Part shown: positions 46,709-59,282 of the stretch, piece by piece
How positions within the stretch are numbered: the stretch's first letter is position 1
How the letters are laid out: each line of letters opens with the position of its first letter
From: Dioscorea cayenensis subsp. rotundata
Taxonomy: Eukaryota; Streptophyta; Magnoliopsida; Dioscoreales; Dioscoreaceae
DNA: 64,000 bases
Direction of reading: 5' to 3'
Assembly: GCF_009730915.1 (NCBI RefSeq)
Contig: NC_052476.1
Coordinates: 17,452,162-17,516,161, forward strand
Translations under genes and position numbers: made by a program
Notes under the pieces: generated by a model
The model's input: only the letters and a program-made list of their open reading frames with translations
What the model was told of the DNA's origin: nothing
Databases searched by the model: none

Positions 46709-49700
46709 ATGCATGGGAGTAGTCCCGGTCTCGCGCTAATTCCAGATACAGAGGCGGCTTACATGGGAGGCATTGTTGAGAATGGAGTTGGCTCAGATAC
46801 CAAAACATCACCCCGCCGTGCAGCTATTGAGAAGGCGCAGGAAGAACTTCGGTATTCTGAAATCGCTAATTTACCCATCCACTGAACTTTTATAGATGGA
46901 AAAATGAGTTTCTTAGCTTCATTATTACAGGCAGGAGTATGATGTGCGCGAAGAGCGGAGAAGGGAACTTGAATTCCTTGAGAAAGTGCGTCCAAGTAGC
47001 TTCTTTCTTTGTTTGTTGTTTGAAACTAATGGTTGTATAACTATTTGTTTACTTGTATAAATATTTATCTAGGGTGGCAATCCGTTGGATTTTAAATTTG
47101 GTCATGGAGCATCAATTAGCTTACAATCTACCTCCCTCACAGATCAGTTGGCTGAGCATTACGTGATAAGGTTTATATACTTATGCTTGCTTTGCCACAA
47201 ATTATTTGTAAGATGTCTATTTTCCCATCTTTGGACGTTTTATCTTAGCTGTTGGTTTTGTTGTTTGGTTGTGCTTATAGTGAAGCAAAGGGTAGCTTTG
47301 CATTGGCCCCCTCACCGCATGGTGATTCTGTTGAAAGCAGTGGAAGACCTGGAGGTTCTGTTTCCAGAGAACCAAACACCGCAGACAATCTTTTGCTTCT
47401 TGACGGAGAGAGTCTTGATGGACTCAGAAATGTTAAGCCTCCTGGGAAGAGGGCCAATGCAGTTGCATTTGAACAGTCTTCTCCTCTTGATGGTGGCTAC
47501 GCTCTGAAGGAATCAGATGATTCTGCTGTCTTTCGTCTCGGAGTTAAAGGTCAGGCATATGCTCGTAGAAACAGGTCCAGATCTGTTCGTGATGGTTCAA
47601 ATGCAGGATCCACTGATCTTATTCCTAGCGCCAATAGATCTTCAGTTGTACCATCCTCCTGTTCTAATGCCAAGAATGTTAAGGGCTTATTGCGGGAAAA
47701 ACAAGTGGATGACCATGCTGCTTTCATTTCTAAACTCCAAACCAGCTAGTCCAAATGGTAATGTTGTTTCAAGGGCTTCTCCTTCTACTGATCAGTTGGA
47801 AATGGAGGTGGATGGGATTCAAATGCTTCAGACAGCTAAAGAGGCAGCTCGAGATGGATTGCCAGAGTGTGCCATAGAATCTAATCCTTCCTTAAACTTG
47901 CAAGGGCAAGAGCCTGTTAATCAGGATGCTCATTACTCTACAGATCCGACGCTTAATGGTACTGCTCATTCATATGATGCCATCACAAAAGGAGCTGTTC
48001 CAGTTGTCCATGATCTGGTGCCTGCTGGGAATATTAAAGATAATCATAGTGCTGCAATTGTCAGTGGCATTAGCGAACCTGATAAAAATGCCATTGAAGC
48101 TCAGGATTGTGTTTTTAGTGGGAAAAGTCATGTGGCTGACTCTGCTACAGAAGTTCTAAGTTTGAATAATACAAATCTCTGTCATATCGAGGCTATTGCT
48201 GCAGCTGATGGTAGTACTAATGATGACCAATGTTTACCTAGGACTGACAATAAGCTAGACCGAAACCATGGAGATCCATTAGTTCTAGGCACCCATGCTA
48301 AACCAATTGAAATTGGGTCAGGAGAAAATACTGAACTACTAGCTGTTGGTAGAAATGATGCTCTGAGTGACAAACCTACATCTGCTATTCCAAACCCCTG
48401 CAATCTAGAGAAGAAAGATGGGTGGGACTTACTCGTTAGTAAATGTGATAAAAAAAATGATGTGGAACTTCCTAGCATTATTGATGATGCTAAACTAAAT
48501 GGTGAAGTTGCTCCAGACAATGAAAAAAATGCAGAAAGCTTGTTGGGCGATGGTTCCAGTATTGACAGAAATGATCATATAATTGCTGGCACCGTTTCTT
48601 CTAGTTGCTTACCTTCAAACCCCATTAATTGCCCAAAGGGTTCTTTGAGTAACACTGAACTTGAGAATGGTGTGGTAAACCAGTCAAAGTTATCAAAGAA
48701 GGCACATGAAGATGCTATTCTGAAAGAGGCTCGTATAATTGAGGTGCATAGAGGTCAATTTGAAGTTTATCTTTCAATTGGTCATCTTTTTTGCCACTGA
48801 AATTTAATTAATTTATGTGATCAGGCAAATATAAAGAGGGCTGGTGAGCTACCTATTTCAACTGTTTTCTCTGAGAAGCAGAAGAAATGTCATTGGGATT
48901 ATGTACTGGAGGAAATGTCATGGATGGCCAATGATTTTGTGCAGGTCTGATTTTCACCAAGTGCAGAATTCTTCAACCTATTGCTATTCTTTATCTCCTT
49001 TATTTATAGTTAGAGCATGGTCATATTAAACAGGAACGTGCATGGAAGATTACTGCCGCATCCAAAGTATCCTACTGTATCGCATCTGGTGGTCTGTCGA
49101 AGTTCTGGAGTGAAAATACGTACCGCAAGCAGCTACATATAGCTCGAACATTGGCCAAGGCAATCATGCGTTTTTGGCATTCAGCTGAGGTAAGTCGCAC
49201 AAGCAACATGGCTCCCAAAGGCATACAGGAAGGATGCATGCCAAATTTGTCTACTTCTACTGATGTTGATGGTGTGGAACCTGATAAAGACCAGGTTAGC
49301 GGGTTTGATTCATTAAATTACATTGCCACTTCTTACTTTGTGTTCTACTTTCTTTAAGTGTGACTGTTTTATACATAGATTGTTTGGTCTGAGGGATTGA
49401 GTATATTGTGATACGAATTTTTATCATCCATTGAAACCAGGCACAGAATGCCCTTATTAATTTTTGTCTTATGTCAATATGTTTTAGATGCCTGTGTTAA
49501 ACTCATCTCTGTTATTCCTTTTTTCCTTTTTTTTTGCTCCATGCAAGTGGCAAGTTCAATTGATTAACACCCCGAATGCATTTGCCAGCCTATAATTTTT
49601 ACTTGACAAGTTCAATATGCAATATGAGAGAGCTGTCAATTTAAAGGTTATATATGCTATTTCCAGTTAACTAGTTAGTTGCTGCATGGACTTCGAGAAC

Positions 49701-52700
49701 ATCCAGACTTCAAGATGTGGATTAAAAAAGGGATCTTTCACTTTACAGATTCCTCGCAAAATTTTATTACTATTGGCTAGCTTAGTTTTGAAATTCCATG
49801 TTATCATAGTGACAACTTCTACATTTGTTTCCCAACATTTCTTGTCTATGTTATTAATATATTGCAATGGAGTGATCATATTGCGCTAGACCTGTCTTCT
49901 TTTGTTTGAGGGCATATATATATATATATATATATTGGTCTTGATTGCTTTATTTTTAAATTCAATTTATTTATGAGTTGTTATCCATCTGGATTGTTTA
50001 CAATGAATTGCAGTGGAGTGAGCAAACTGCTTTTGACTTCCCATCTTTTTGTTTGAGAATGGAGGGTATAGATGTATGCTGCGTTTGATAGCTTTACTTT
50101 CAAATACAATTTGTTAATGGGTTGTTATCCTGCTGTTCCAATACGATAGGGTTGTTATCCTGCTGTTCCAACACGATAACCTGTGATGCCTTTTCACTAG
50201 TATGATCATAATTGTTTATGATTTCTTCGATCTAGCTCTTTTCATTTTAGATAGTTAAAGCCAATTCTCTTTTTTTACTAGTGACAGCTACATAGACTGA
50301 TTGAATGAGGTGGTTAGTTTTTTATTTTCAAAAAAGTTGCTCCTTTTTTTTTTTTGTTTGCATGACATCTATTGGAATGCCTGAAACTTGATCCTGACAT
50401 ACCTAATGTAAGTTTTATTTCCTAAGATGAATCTCTGCATAAGGGTAAGAATTCTTCAGGTTGGGAATTTTGATAACATCTTAATGTAGTCTTCTCTTTA
50501 AATTCATTTTCAGTTGGTTGAAAGCTTCTACTATGCTATTATTGCTGGCAACTTATGTGCTATTATCCTTCTGTTTGTTCTAGATTTGTTAAATTCTAGA
50601 TAATACAAAAGAGAAGTCTTTGGGATGACATCAATTTAACTCTTGTATATTTTGCATTGAATCATGCATTATTGTATGTTTTATGCCTTTCCCCAATATG
50701 ATTTGGATGACACTACTTCCACAAGAACTTGGTAAGAGATGTTTTGATGCCGTTACGAGGCCATTGGCTTTGGGGCATGTTTTCTTCGATGATTTCCAAG
50801 GTGCTCAAAAATTGTGTTTGCAACCCATTTTGTGTTGCTTGCTCCTATCTGCTTCTTTATGCAGCTGGATCTTCTGTTAAGTGGATTATATCCCAGACAT
50901 GAAGGAAATTATTAGGATTCAAAGGAGTTGGTGCCAGAGTCAGACCTATAAAACTTTTCACTTTATCTTTATACTTCTGCTGAGCTGTTTTTTCTTAGTT
51001 CTTTGTTGGTCATGAAATATCTTTTATCTTTTTTTTTTCTTAAATTATTATTATAAGTTCATGGTATCTATACCTGTAGGACATTAGTTGGATGGCATCT
51101 TTGATTTTGATTTTCTCTTTTGAGACAATTGCCTTCATATAGTCCATGTAATTGCTTATGATGCTTTCCTTATCTTTCATCTTGATGTCACAAGTCCAAA
51201 TCTTTCTCTTCATATCTTAAAATTTTCTAGTCTTGCCAAGTAAGTCATCAGCAACTGACAAGCCTTATTGATCTTTGCAGGACAGTGAATTCATCAAAGA
51301 ATCTTCTGTGCGAACTCCTTTACCTGTTCAGGATTATGCTGTTAGATTTTTGGAGTATACCAATGGCATGTCTGATCGTCCTATCTTGCCTGAGGCACCA
51401 ACTACGCCTGAGAGAATATATTACAGGGATTTTGGAGATGTCCTGGGAAGATCATCTTTCAGAAGTACGCATAGGGTCCTCTGGTGTTGTTTTTAGTTCT
51501 TTGTCTTGCGTGATTACCTTGTCTGTGATAACTGAAATCCCTGACAAATCTTTCTTATGTTTTTCATAAAATTTGTGGCATATTTGGGATATTATGGTGG
51601 GATAAGTTTGATCTGTTATTTCTTGTTTTGTAAAAACATGTCTCCTGATGGATGGCTTCCTACTTAACTCTGTTTGTTTTACTTCCTCAGGAAAACCTGT
51701 TCTACAATGTTCCTTATGGCGCTATGCAATCCTACAGAGAATCCATTGAATCTCTTTGGTTACGTTATAAGGTAAAAGAAGTTCCTTTTGTGGTTTATTA
51801 CATGATACTGCTTATAAATCTAATCTCTTGACATCCGTAGCGGGTTGAAAAAATTTGATGTATACTCTGAATTATACTAAATGATCCGTGGAATTAAGCA
51901 CATTTGACCCAAGTATCACAATGATCTAATGTATTTAGCTTTTGTTGTTCTCCTTTCCATTGATATTTGAGCCTGTAGTACTGGCTTCTGTCTTCTATCT
52001 GCTGGTTCTTCTGTGTGTACCCCGCAGTGGAACTTGTTTGTTATTTTATTGTATTTTGACCATTTATATATTTATTTTATTAACTTTGTCTATCTTGAGT
52101 TGATCATAAAATTTATATAGTATGTGGACATAATCCCGTGCGTAGTTTCTCAAGTAATTACTGGTGGTTGGGCCTTACTGTGCTAGTAATATTGCTCATT
52201 TGCAACTTGGGTGTTAGAGATGGGATAACAGTCACTTTGCATGTGAGAAAAATCTGCATGCTTTCGCTTCCCTAGGTCATGTGCTGGTGGAAGCCTTGTT
52301 GATTGCACGACCCTTCCTTTAGTTAATGTTTTTACTGGTGAATTACTTTGTGATTATGTATCATGATACTTGAATGACAAAATTTTCATAACTGCCCTCA
52401 TGTTCAATTTATTTACTTTATGAAGTTTAGATGTTAACTTATTGACTGTAATCCAGAGAAGTAGCAACTCTATGCATCAAGAGGACTGTGAGGCATCTGT
52501 TTGTGATTCTGTGGCTGGTAATCAATCTGTACTGTCGATTATTGTTGCTGCTTATCATTTGGTTTATTGATGCTTACATTGTTGTTATTTTTTCATTAGA
52601 TGTACATCATGTAAATACATATGAAGAGGAGGAAGGTGAAACAGGCACATATATTTTACCTGGAACACTTGAAAGTGGTGGGTCTTCAACATTCAATCTT

Positions 52701-55700
52701 AAGAAGAGAAAAATCTTCCCTCGAAAGTCATATGGCACAAAATTATATGAAACTGGTGCAAATTTGTCAGGTGAACCATGCTTAGATAGTAGAATAGGAA
52801 ATCAACCATTGACATTGATTGGAAAAAGACCATCAGGTGCTCTGAATGTTGGTTCAATACCGACAAAACGTATGCGAACAGCTGCTAGGCAGAGGTTTGT
52901 GAGTCCTTTCAGTACCACACCTACTGGTGGCATGCAATTAGAAGTAAAACGGATGTTTCAAGTGGGGATTACTAGTTCGTATCAAGATGAGCAGAGTTCA
53001 ATGCATGCTGGGTCCCAGTGCAGGAAAAACCTGGAAGTTGAGTCTACAATGGACTATGACAGGCAATTACCATATGACAACAGTGAAATTTCTACAAAAC
53101 ATAAAAAGAAAAAGAAGCCTAAGCATCTAGGGTACAAGAATTCACTGAATCTGGCAGATGCAAATGTTTTAGTTGTTCCTGGAAAAGTACGACTATTTTC
53201 TATTTTTTTCGTCTAGTCTGATTTTCTGGTTAAATTGGCTAAATTCTCTTGTATTGCAGGGTTTCTCATATGAACAGAGGTTGCAGGTTGACCCCATGAT
53301 GCAACATGAACAGGTGACTCACTTTTCAGTTTAATATTTATTATTTCAATTTGCTTGTGTTCAAAATTCAAGTTTTGTATCCTCAACTAGCAAAAGACTT
53401 GAGATACCCTTCCTCGGAAAGTAAATTTTCTGATTAATCCTATCTGATGTGGAAGACATCAATTGTTTCTTTCATGTTATTTTCTTTTTATAGTTATCTA
53501 GTTTGCACTTAACATCTCAATAGTTCTTGCCTCTTGTACTTAATTATTCTTACAAAGTCCTACATTTGCTATGTGATACAAGCATTATAGTGCAGAATGT
53601 GTACATATTTGAAAATGATTTCCGGCCTACTCTGTACATGAAGTCAATATTGAATTATGACGTAATTATGTGTTGATTTTGATTTGAGGCTACACCAAAT
53701 GTTCATATTTTGTGTTTTATACTGCTTCAGTTAAGTCTCAATTTGTTTTGTCATTCTTTGAGCAAGTACTAGAAAATCCACTGCCACATTTAAGATTTTA
53801 TTTCTGTACAGAAGCTTCTATTTACTTCAGTATCTTGTCAACCATTTAATCATTTGTTTTGAATTGCAGAATGTTAAAAAGAGATTGGAGAACCCACATT
53901 TTGAATCTAATGGAAGCACTGGTATCTTGTTTTAATTTTGAATTTTATTTTGCATCAGGGTGATTATTATCCATATGATTTGCTGAATTGTTGTCTACTA
54001 AAAATGTGTTCAGGCCTTTATATTCAGCATGCGGCAAAGAAGCCTAAGCTCTTGAAACAACTACCTGATGCTTCTTCAGATGCAATTACTCCAATGACTG
54101 GATCCATGACTTCACCCGTTGCTTCTCAGATGAGTAATATGTCTAATTCAAATAAGCTCATCAAAATAATTGCTAATCGGGATCGTGGAAGAAAACATAA
54201 AGCAACAAAGGTAGTCTTTTTCATATTTTCTGGTTGATTTCCTCTTGCTTTATTGGTTTTGGATAAGCTAATGAAATTTAATTATTTCTGCTTATTACTT
54301 CGATTGACAAGGTATTCTAATTTTAATTTAGCATGGCTTTATTGGTTAGGTGATAGTCATGATAATCTGTATCCAATTTTATTAGAGTTGGTTCTGTTGT
54401 TATCAATTTCTGACCATGTCAATTTGCTCTTTGTGTGGGTGACAGTTCTGTATTTCCTTTAGTATTTATCATCTCCAAGACAATTTATACTTCTTTTTTG
54501 TAAGATTATTTGGAATTTTGGGGATATCTTAATTTTTGCCACTCCTTTCTTGAGAACTAATCTAATTATGGTATATAAATGAGACCTTGCATGCATGGTA
54601 AGGAGGAGTTTCGTAGTGCTTTTCTCAGTGTAGATTAGAAGCTCACTTGAGTAGGTGAGAACATTTTAATCCATTTGTGCTAGAGTATGAAATCCATTGA
54701 TTTAGTGTGTTCCCTGTGCCAAGAGAAGGTTAGAAATCATAATTGATAACATTTGGGAGTTCATGAGAGGATGTACCAAGAATTATAATATTTCCTGATC
54801 TTATCCCCATGTTTGGCACATTTGGTTTTGTTTCTTAATTTGCAAGACCGTTGGATGTAGTGAGTGATATATAGTGTAAGGAGACAGCCTGTTGCCCAGA
54901 TGATTCATTAACTTAAAAATTATTCCCCAGTGACCCAAACCTAGTTTTAATTGTTTTAGTAAAGAGCTGAGCACCTTCCTCTCAAAGGGTATGTGGTTTG
55001 TTTTTAAATCCTCCTGACTTATTTTGATTCTGGATATATGACCTCTTTTCATATATATTTGGCAAGTCATTTTTATTTATTTATTTCTAACTATATATAT
55101 GGTTTATGTGGCATTATGTAGCATGCACAAGTGGTCATTTTGCATGAATTGCCACTTTTAAATAAACAATATGAAAGCATATCCTAATCAATATTTCTAG
55201 GTATTTTTGTTTTGCTATTGTATTTATATTTATCTTTCTCTAGCAGATGACTACAGGACAGTCAGGGTCTAGAAATCCATGGGCAGCATTTGAGGACCAG
55301 GTTGCTTTATTAGTTCGACTTAAATATCATTTTCCTTATCCTCTTATTAAATTGATTAAGTCAATGAAATGTTTCATCAGGCACTTGTTGTCCTTGTTCA
55401 TGATTTGGGCCCAAATTGGGAGCTAGTGAGCGATGCTATCAACAGCACTCTCCAATTCAAGGTAAATTAATCGACCATCTATCCTTTTGTTGCTCTTATT
55501 TATTGAGATGCATACTGCTTGTGCACTTATTTTGGCTATGTACTGGAACCTGGTGTCTGCTTGTTATTTTAGCAAAATCATCATTGTATGAAACAAATTT
55601 ATATGTGGTTTTTATTTATTTTTCATATGGTTGTTGATACAAGCTTTGAATTTGAATGATGTCCACTATAGAACTTAGGCAACAGATTTGTCAATTCTGT

Positions 55701-58700
55701 ATTTTGTATGCTTTGTTTGAAATATACATACATACATACATATTTTTATTTTTGTCTTATCATTCTGTTTGTCAATGTATTCTAGCTGCATTACATCTTC
55801 CGGAAACCGAAAGAGTGCAAGGAACGCCATAAAGCTCTAATGGACAGAAGTGCTGGGGATGGTGCTGATAGTGCAGAAGATTCCGGTTCTTCTCAGCCAT
55901 ATCCATCCACTCTACCTGGCATTCCAAAGGCGAGGACCTGCTTCTTAACCTTTTTGTTGATTTGTGACCTCTGTAATACTTGCACTGCTTAAAGTCTGAG
56001 ACTCTGTTTTAGCTTATTTTCTCCTGCTGCTTAATCAGGGTAGCGCCAGACAGTTGTTTCAACGCCTTCAAGGGCCAATGGAAGAGGACACCCTAAAGGT
56101 GCATTTTGAAAAGATAATTTTGATCAGACAACAACGCCATTCATGCAGGAGTCAGGTCTGTTTTTCTTAACTCTGTTGTATGAGAATCATAGGTGCTCCG
56201 TCACACTGGAACTTCTCTCACTCTTGTTTTTAAACATCAGATGAGCCTTGACTGATCTTAAAAGCTGGCAAGAATTATATCTTTTAGTTGTCAATTGCCA
56301 ATACTTGAATGAAATGCTCAACCTTACTCTTACTTGAAATGTTGAATTGTTGCTGTAGGTTCAATGCTTTTGTACTAACAACAGTCAACATTGACTGTTT
56401 TATGACTGGAAAGGTTGAACTGCTTTTGCATAAATGCCATTAGGCATGTATATTGTTTTATAGCCAGCTTTTGAATTTTGTATAGGTAGCATATTGAAAT
56501 CATGTTAATTTTACATTAGGTTTCCTTGTTAGTTATTGGGCTGACCTACCTGTTATATTTTTAGTTACAATTGTGTTTTAGTTACACTTCCATCTCTATT
56601 GCCTTCTCGGTACCATTTTCCTCTCTCTTACTGGCGTCTATGATCTTGATGTTTTGTGAAGAACGATGGCCAAGAAATGAAACAAATAGTTCCAGCTCAC
56701 AACTCTCATGTTGTGGCTCTTTCACAAGTTACCCCAAACAACTTGAGTGGTGGCATATTGACGTGAGTATCATTTTCTGATCCTATTATTGTATGTCTGT
56801 ACTTTCTTTTCCTTAATTCATCATTTCAGTTCTATGTCTTTCTGTAATTTCTTTTTCCTCTTATCTTGTTATGTAGGCCACTTGATCTGTGTGATTCAAT
56901 CACATCAAGCCCAGACGTTACTACACTTGGCTATCAGGGATCTCATACAAGTGGTTTGGCTATCCCAAGTCATCCAGGCTCTGTAACCCCTGTTCTTCCT
57001 ACCACTAGTGCAAACAATGTGTTACAAACCTCTCCTGGAATGGTCCTATGCAGTGGCTTACCTTCACCTTCTAGCCCTCTAAGTGCTGCTTCTAGGTAAG
57101 ATCTGTTGAGATGGATTACCTGTGATCCACACTTGCTATATATTTATAAAATTATTTTTGTAGGGATGCCCAGAGATATAGTATGCCTAGATCTGTTTCT
57201 TTACCCGTTGATGAACAGCAAAGGATGCAATACACTCAAATGCTTTCTGGTAGAAATGTTCAGCAATCTGGTTTGCCTGTTCCTGGAAACTTACCTGTGG
57301 ATCGAGGTGTACGTATGCTACCGGGTACTAGTGCAATGGGGATGATGTGTGGGATGAACCGGGGAATGCCCTCCATGCCTAGAGCAGGGTTTCAAGGAAT
57401 AAATTCCCCAGGGATGCTTAATATGGTGTCTACTAGTGCGATGCTTTCAGGAAATGGTGTTACAAATCCTGCCACTGCTCACCAAGGGAACTCAATGTTG
57501 AGGCCTCATGATACTATGCATATGCTTCGGGTAAGTATTTAGTTTTGTTTCTGTATCGTATTGCTCACTATTGAGCTAATAAATATTAAAATTTCTGTTA
57601 GTATAACCTGGTTATACTATTTGTTTATTTTTTAAGTTTTGATATTTACAGATTCCGTACATTAATCTGTGATTGTTCTGATATGATAGACAATAGATTG
57701 TGGAGTATAATATCTGTGATCAATTTTGCTGTGTTTGTTTTAATTCCTCTCTTTTAGAAGTTTTTATTAGTCAACACATCTGATTACCATTGCCATGATC
57801 TTGCAGCCTGGTTAAACTACTGAGGAACATAGGCAGATGACGCAAGAACTGCAAATGCAGGTTTCTCAGGGGAGTGGTCCGGCTGTCGGCACTTTCAATG
57901 GTATGAGTGGCCCTTTCTCTAATGCATCTGTCTCTCCTCCTGTTCAGACATTCCCAGTGCATCAGCATCAACAGCCACATCTATTGGGCAATCCTCACGC
58001 TCATATTCAAGGTTCTAACCATTCAAGTCCTCAGCAGCAGGCCTATGCTATTCGATATCCTAAAGACAGGCAACTCCAACAGCGGATATTACCTCAACCA
58101 CAAGCATCTTTTCCAAGCTCCAATGCAATTTCACCTATACAAAACAGCTCTCAAATTCAACAGCAAACACAATCTTCCACGCCTGTTGGTCCATCTGCAC
58201 AAGGGCAACATAAGTAGCAACAGATGCCTCAAAATCCACAACCTGGCTGTTGGATGCCTAATCAGGTAATGAAGCAGAGACAGAGACCACAAGTTCACCA
58301 ACAGCCAAGGAATCTGCAACAACAGTGGCAACCTCCACAACAGCAGGCTAAGCTAATAAAAGGTTTAGGCAGAGGTGCAATGATGATGCACCAGAACCTT
58401 CCTGTTGATGCTTCTCATGTTAATGGCCTAACTTCTGCATCCAAGAAGCAAGTTCCTGAGAAACATTTAATGCAACAGAGTCAGGGCTTTTACTCTGGAA
58501 ACTCTGGGTTGAATCCAAGTTTGCCTCGACAACCAGGTCAACCAAAAATTTTCTCGCGCCCGCTGCCTCAACCATCAAAACAAATTTCATCAGTGCCATC
58601 TCAGTCAGAATCAGGCAACCAAGGTCAGGTCCAAGTTTCTTCCACTCACAGCTTGTTAGCTCCCCAGCAACCAACAGCACAACCTTCATTGCCTCTGCCA

Positions 58701-59282
58701 GCTCAACCACCACTGCAGCAGCCGCAGCAACGACAACAACAGCAGCGTCAGACAAATCATTCCAAGCAGACAATGCAACGGATGGTGCTCCCTCAAAATC
58801 GCCAAATGACATCTGATGGTCAAATACAATCCTCATCTGATCCGGTTCATGGTAATCAGCTGGTTTCTGGTACATCAGTGGTCCAATGCACAGATTCAGT
58901 CAATCCCGCATCTGTGGCGTCCTCTGCAACACAGTGGAAAGCAGAACCTTCACATGATACAAGCACGCCACCTTCCAGTGCTCACTTGGCTAGTTCACCC
59001 CAAGAAAATCTGCTGACTAATGACACAGTAGCACCTCCTTTGAGTCAAGCTTCCTCACAGAGGCAGTTTTCAGGCTCAATGCATGGACATGGAATTGGAA
59101 GGCAGTGGCAGCAACAGCAGCAACCTCAGTCACAACAACCACAACCACCTCAGCGTCAGCTCAGCAAACAGCACAAACTAATTTATATGTGCAATCTTCG
59201 AACTCAGGGCCTGGATGACAAAATGGGATGTGAACAAATGATTCCCAAGAAGACTTCCTTTCCCTTGTATGCTATTGTACAG
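46709..59282 (+). pseudogene. EAF1: EAF1-like NuA4 subunit with HSA and SANT domains, reading frame broken
   Basis: Plant EAF1 is the scaffold of the NuA4 histone acetyltransferase complex. Twenty-one exons are recognisable: 46709-46851, 46931-46985, 47073-47170, 47281-48743, 48825-48944, 49034-49294, 51281-51464, 51691-51771, 52457-52516, 52600-53186, 53260-53313, 53870-53921, 54014-54210, 55247-55300, 55381-55461, 55786-55929, 56039-56155, 56662-56762, 56877-57095, 57164-57530 and 57807-59282. They total about 5.9 kb, about 1,970 codons, close to family length. Diagnostic parts are KTSPRRAAIEKAQEELRQEY at the N-terminus, an HSA domain in exons 5-6 (CHWDYVLEEMSWMANDF), a SANT domain in exons 14-16 (WAAFEDQALVVLVHD, FRKPKECKERH) and a Gln-rich C-terminus. 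Breaks: a +1 frame change in exon 4 (about 47690-47745), a second in exon 7 (about 51405-51440), TAA at 57813-57815, TAG at 58215-58217 and a possible third frame change near 59150. Splice sites remain usable, though intron 16 starts GC. A further exon-like piece at 60627-60711 is uncertain. Confidence 0.85.
50121..50180. repeat. 30-bp tandem duplication in EAF1-like intron 6
   Basis: Two units of GTTGTTATCCTGCTGTTCCA plus ten bases, differing at two positions, are directly adjacent. The 2-kb intron around it contains no other recognised feature. Confidence 0.9.

Noticed and set aside
47690..47760. A tiny intron to explain frame change 1 of the EAF1-like gene
   Set aside because: The only GT..AG pair that would remove the stop is about 50 bases, below the usual plant minimum, with poor sites. 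It would also delete residues that resemble the family.
57813..58217. RNA editing or stop-codon reassignment to explain the two in-frame stops
   Set aside because: C/U editing in plants is organellar, and the other three genes use TAA and TGA normally as terminators. Mutation is simpler.
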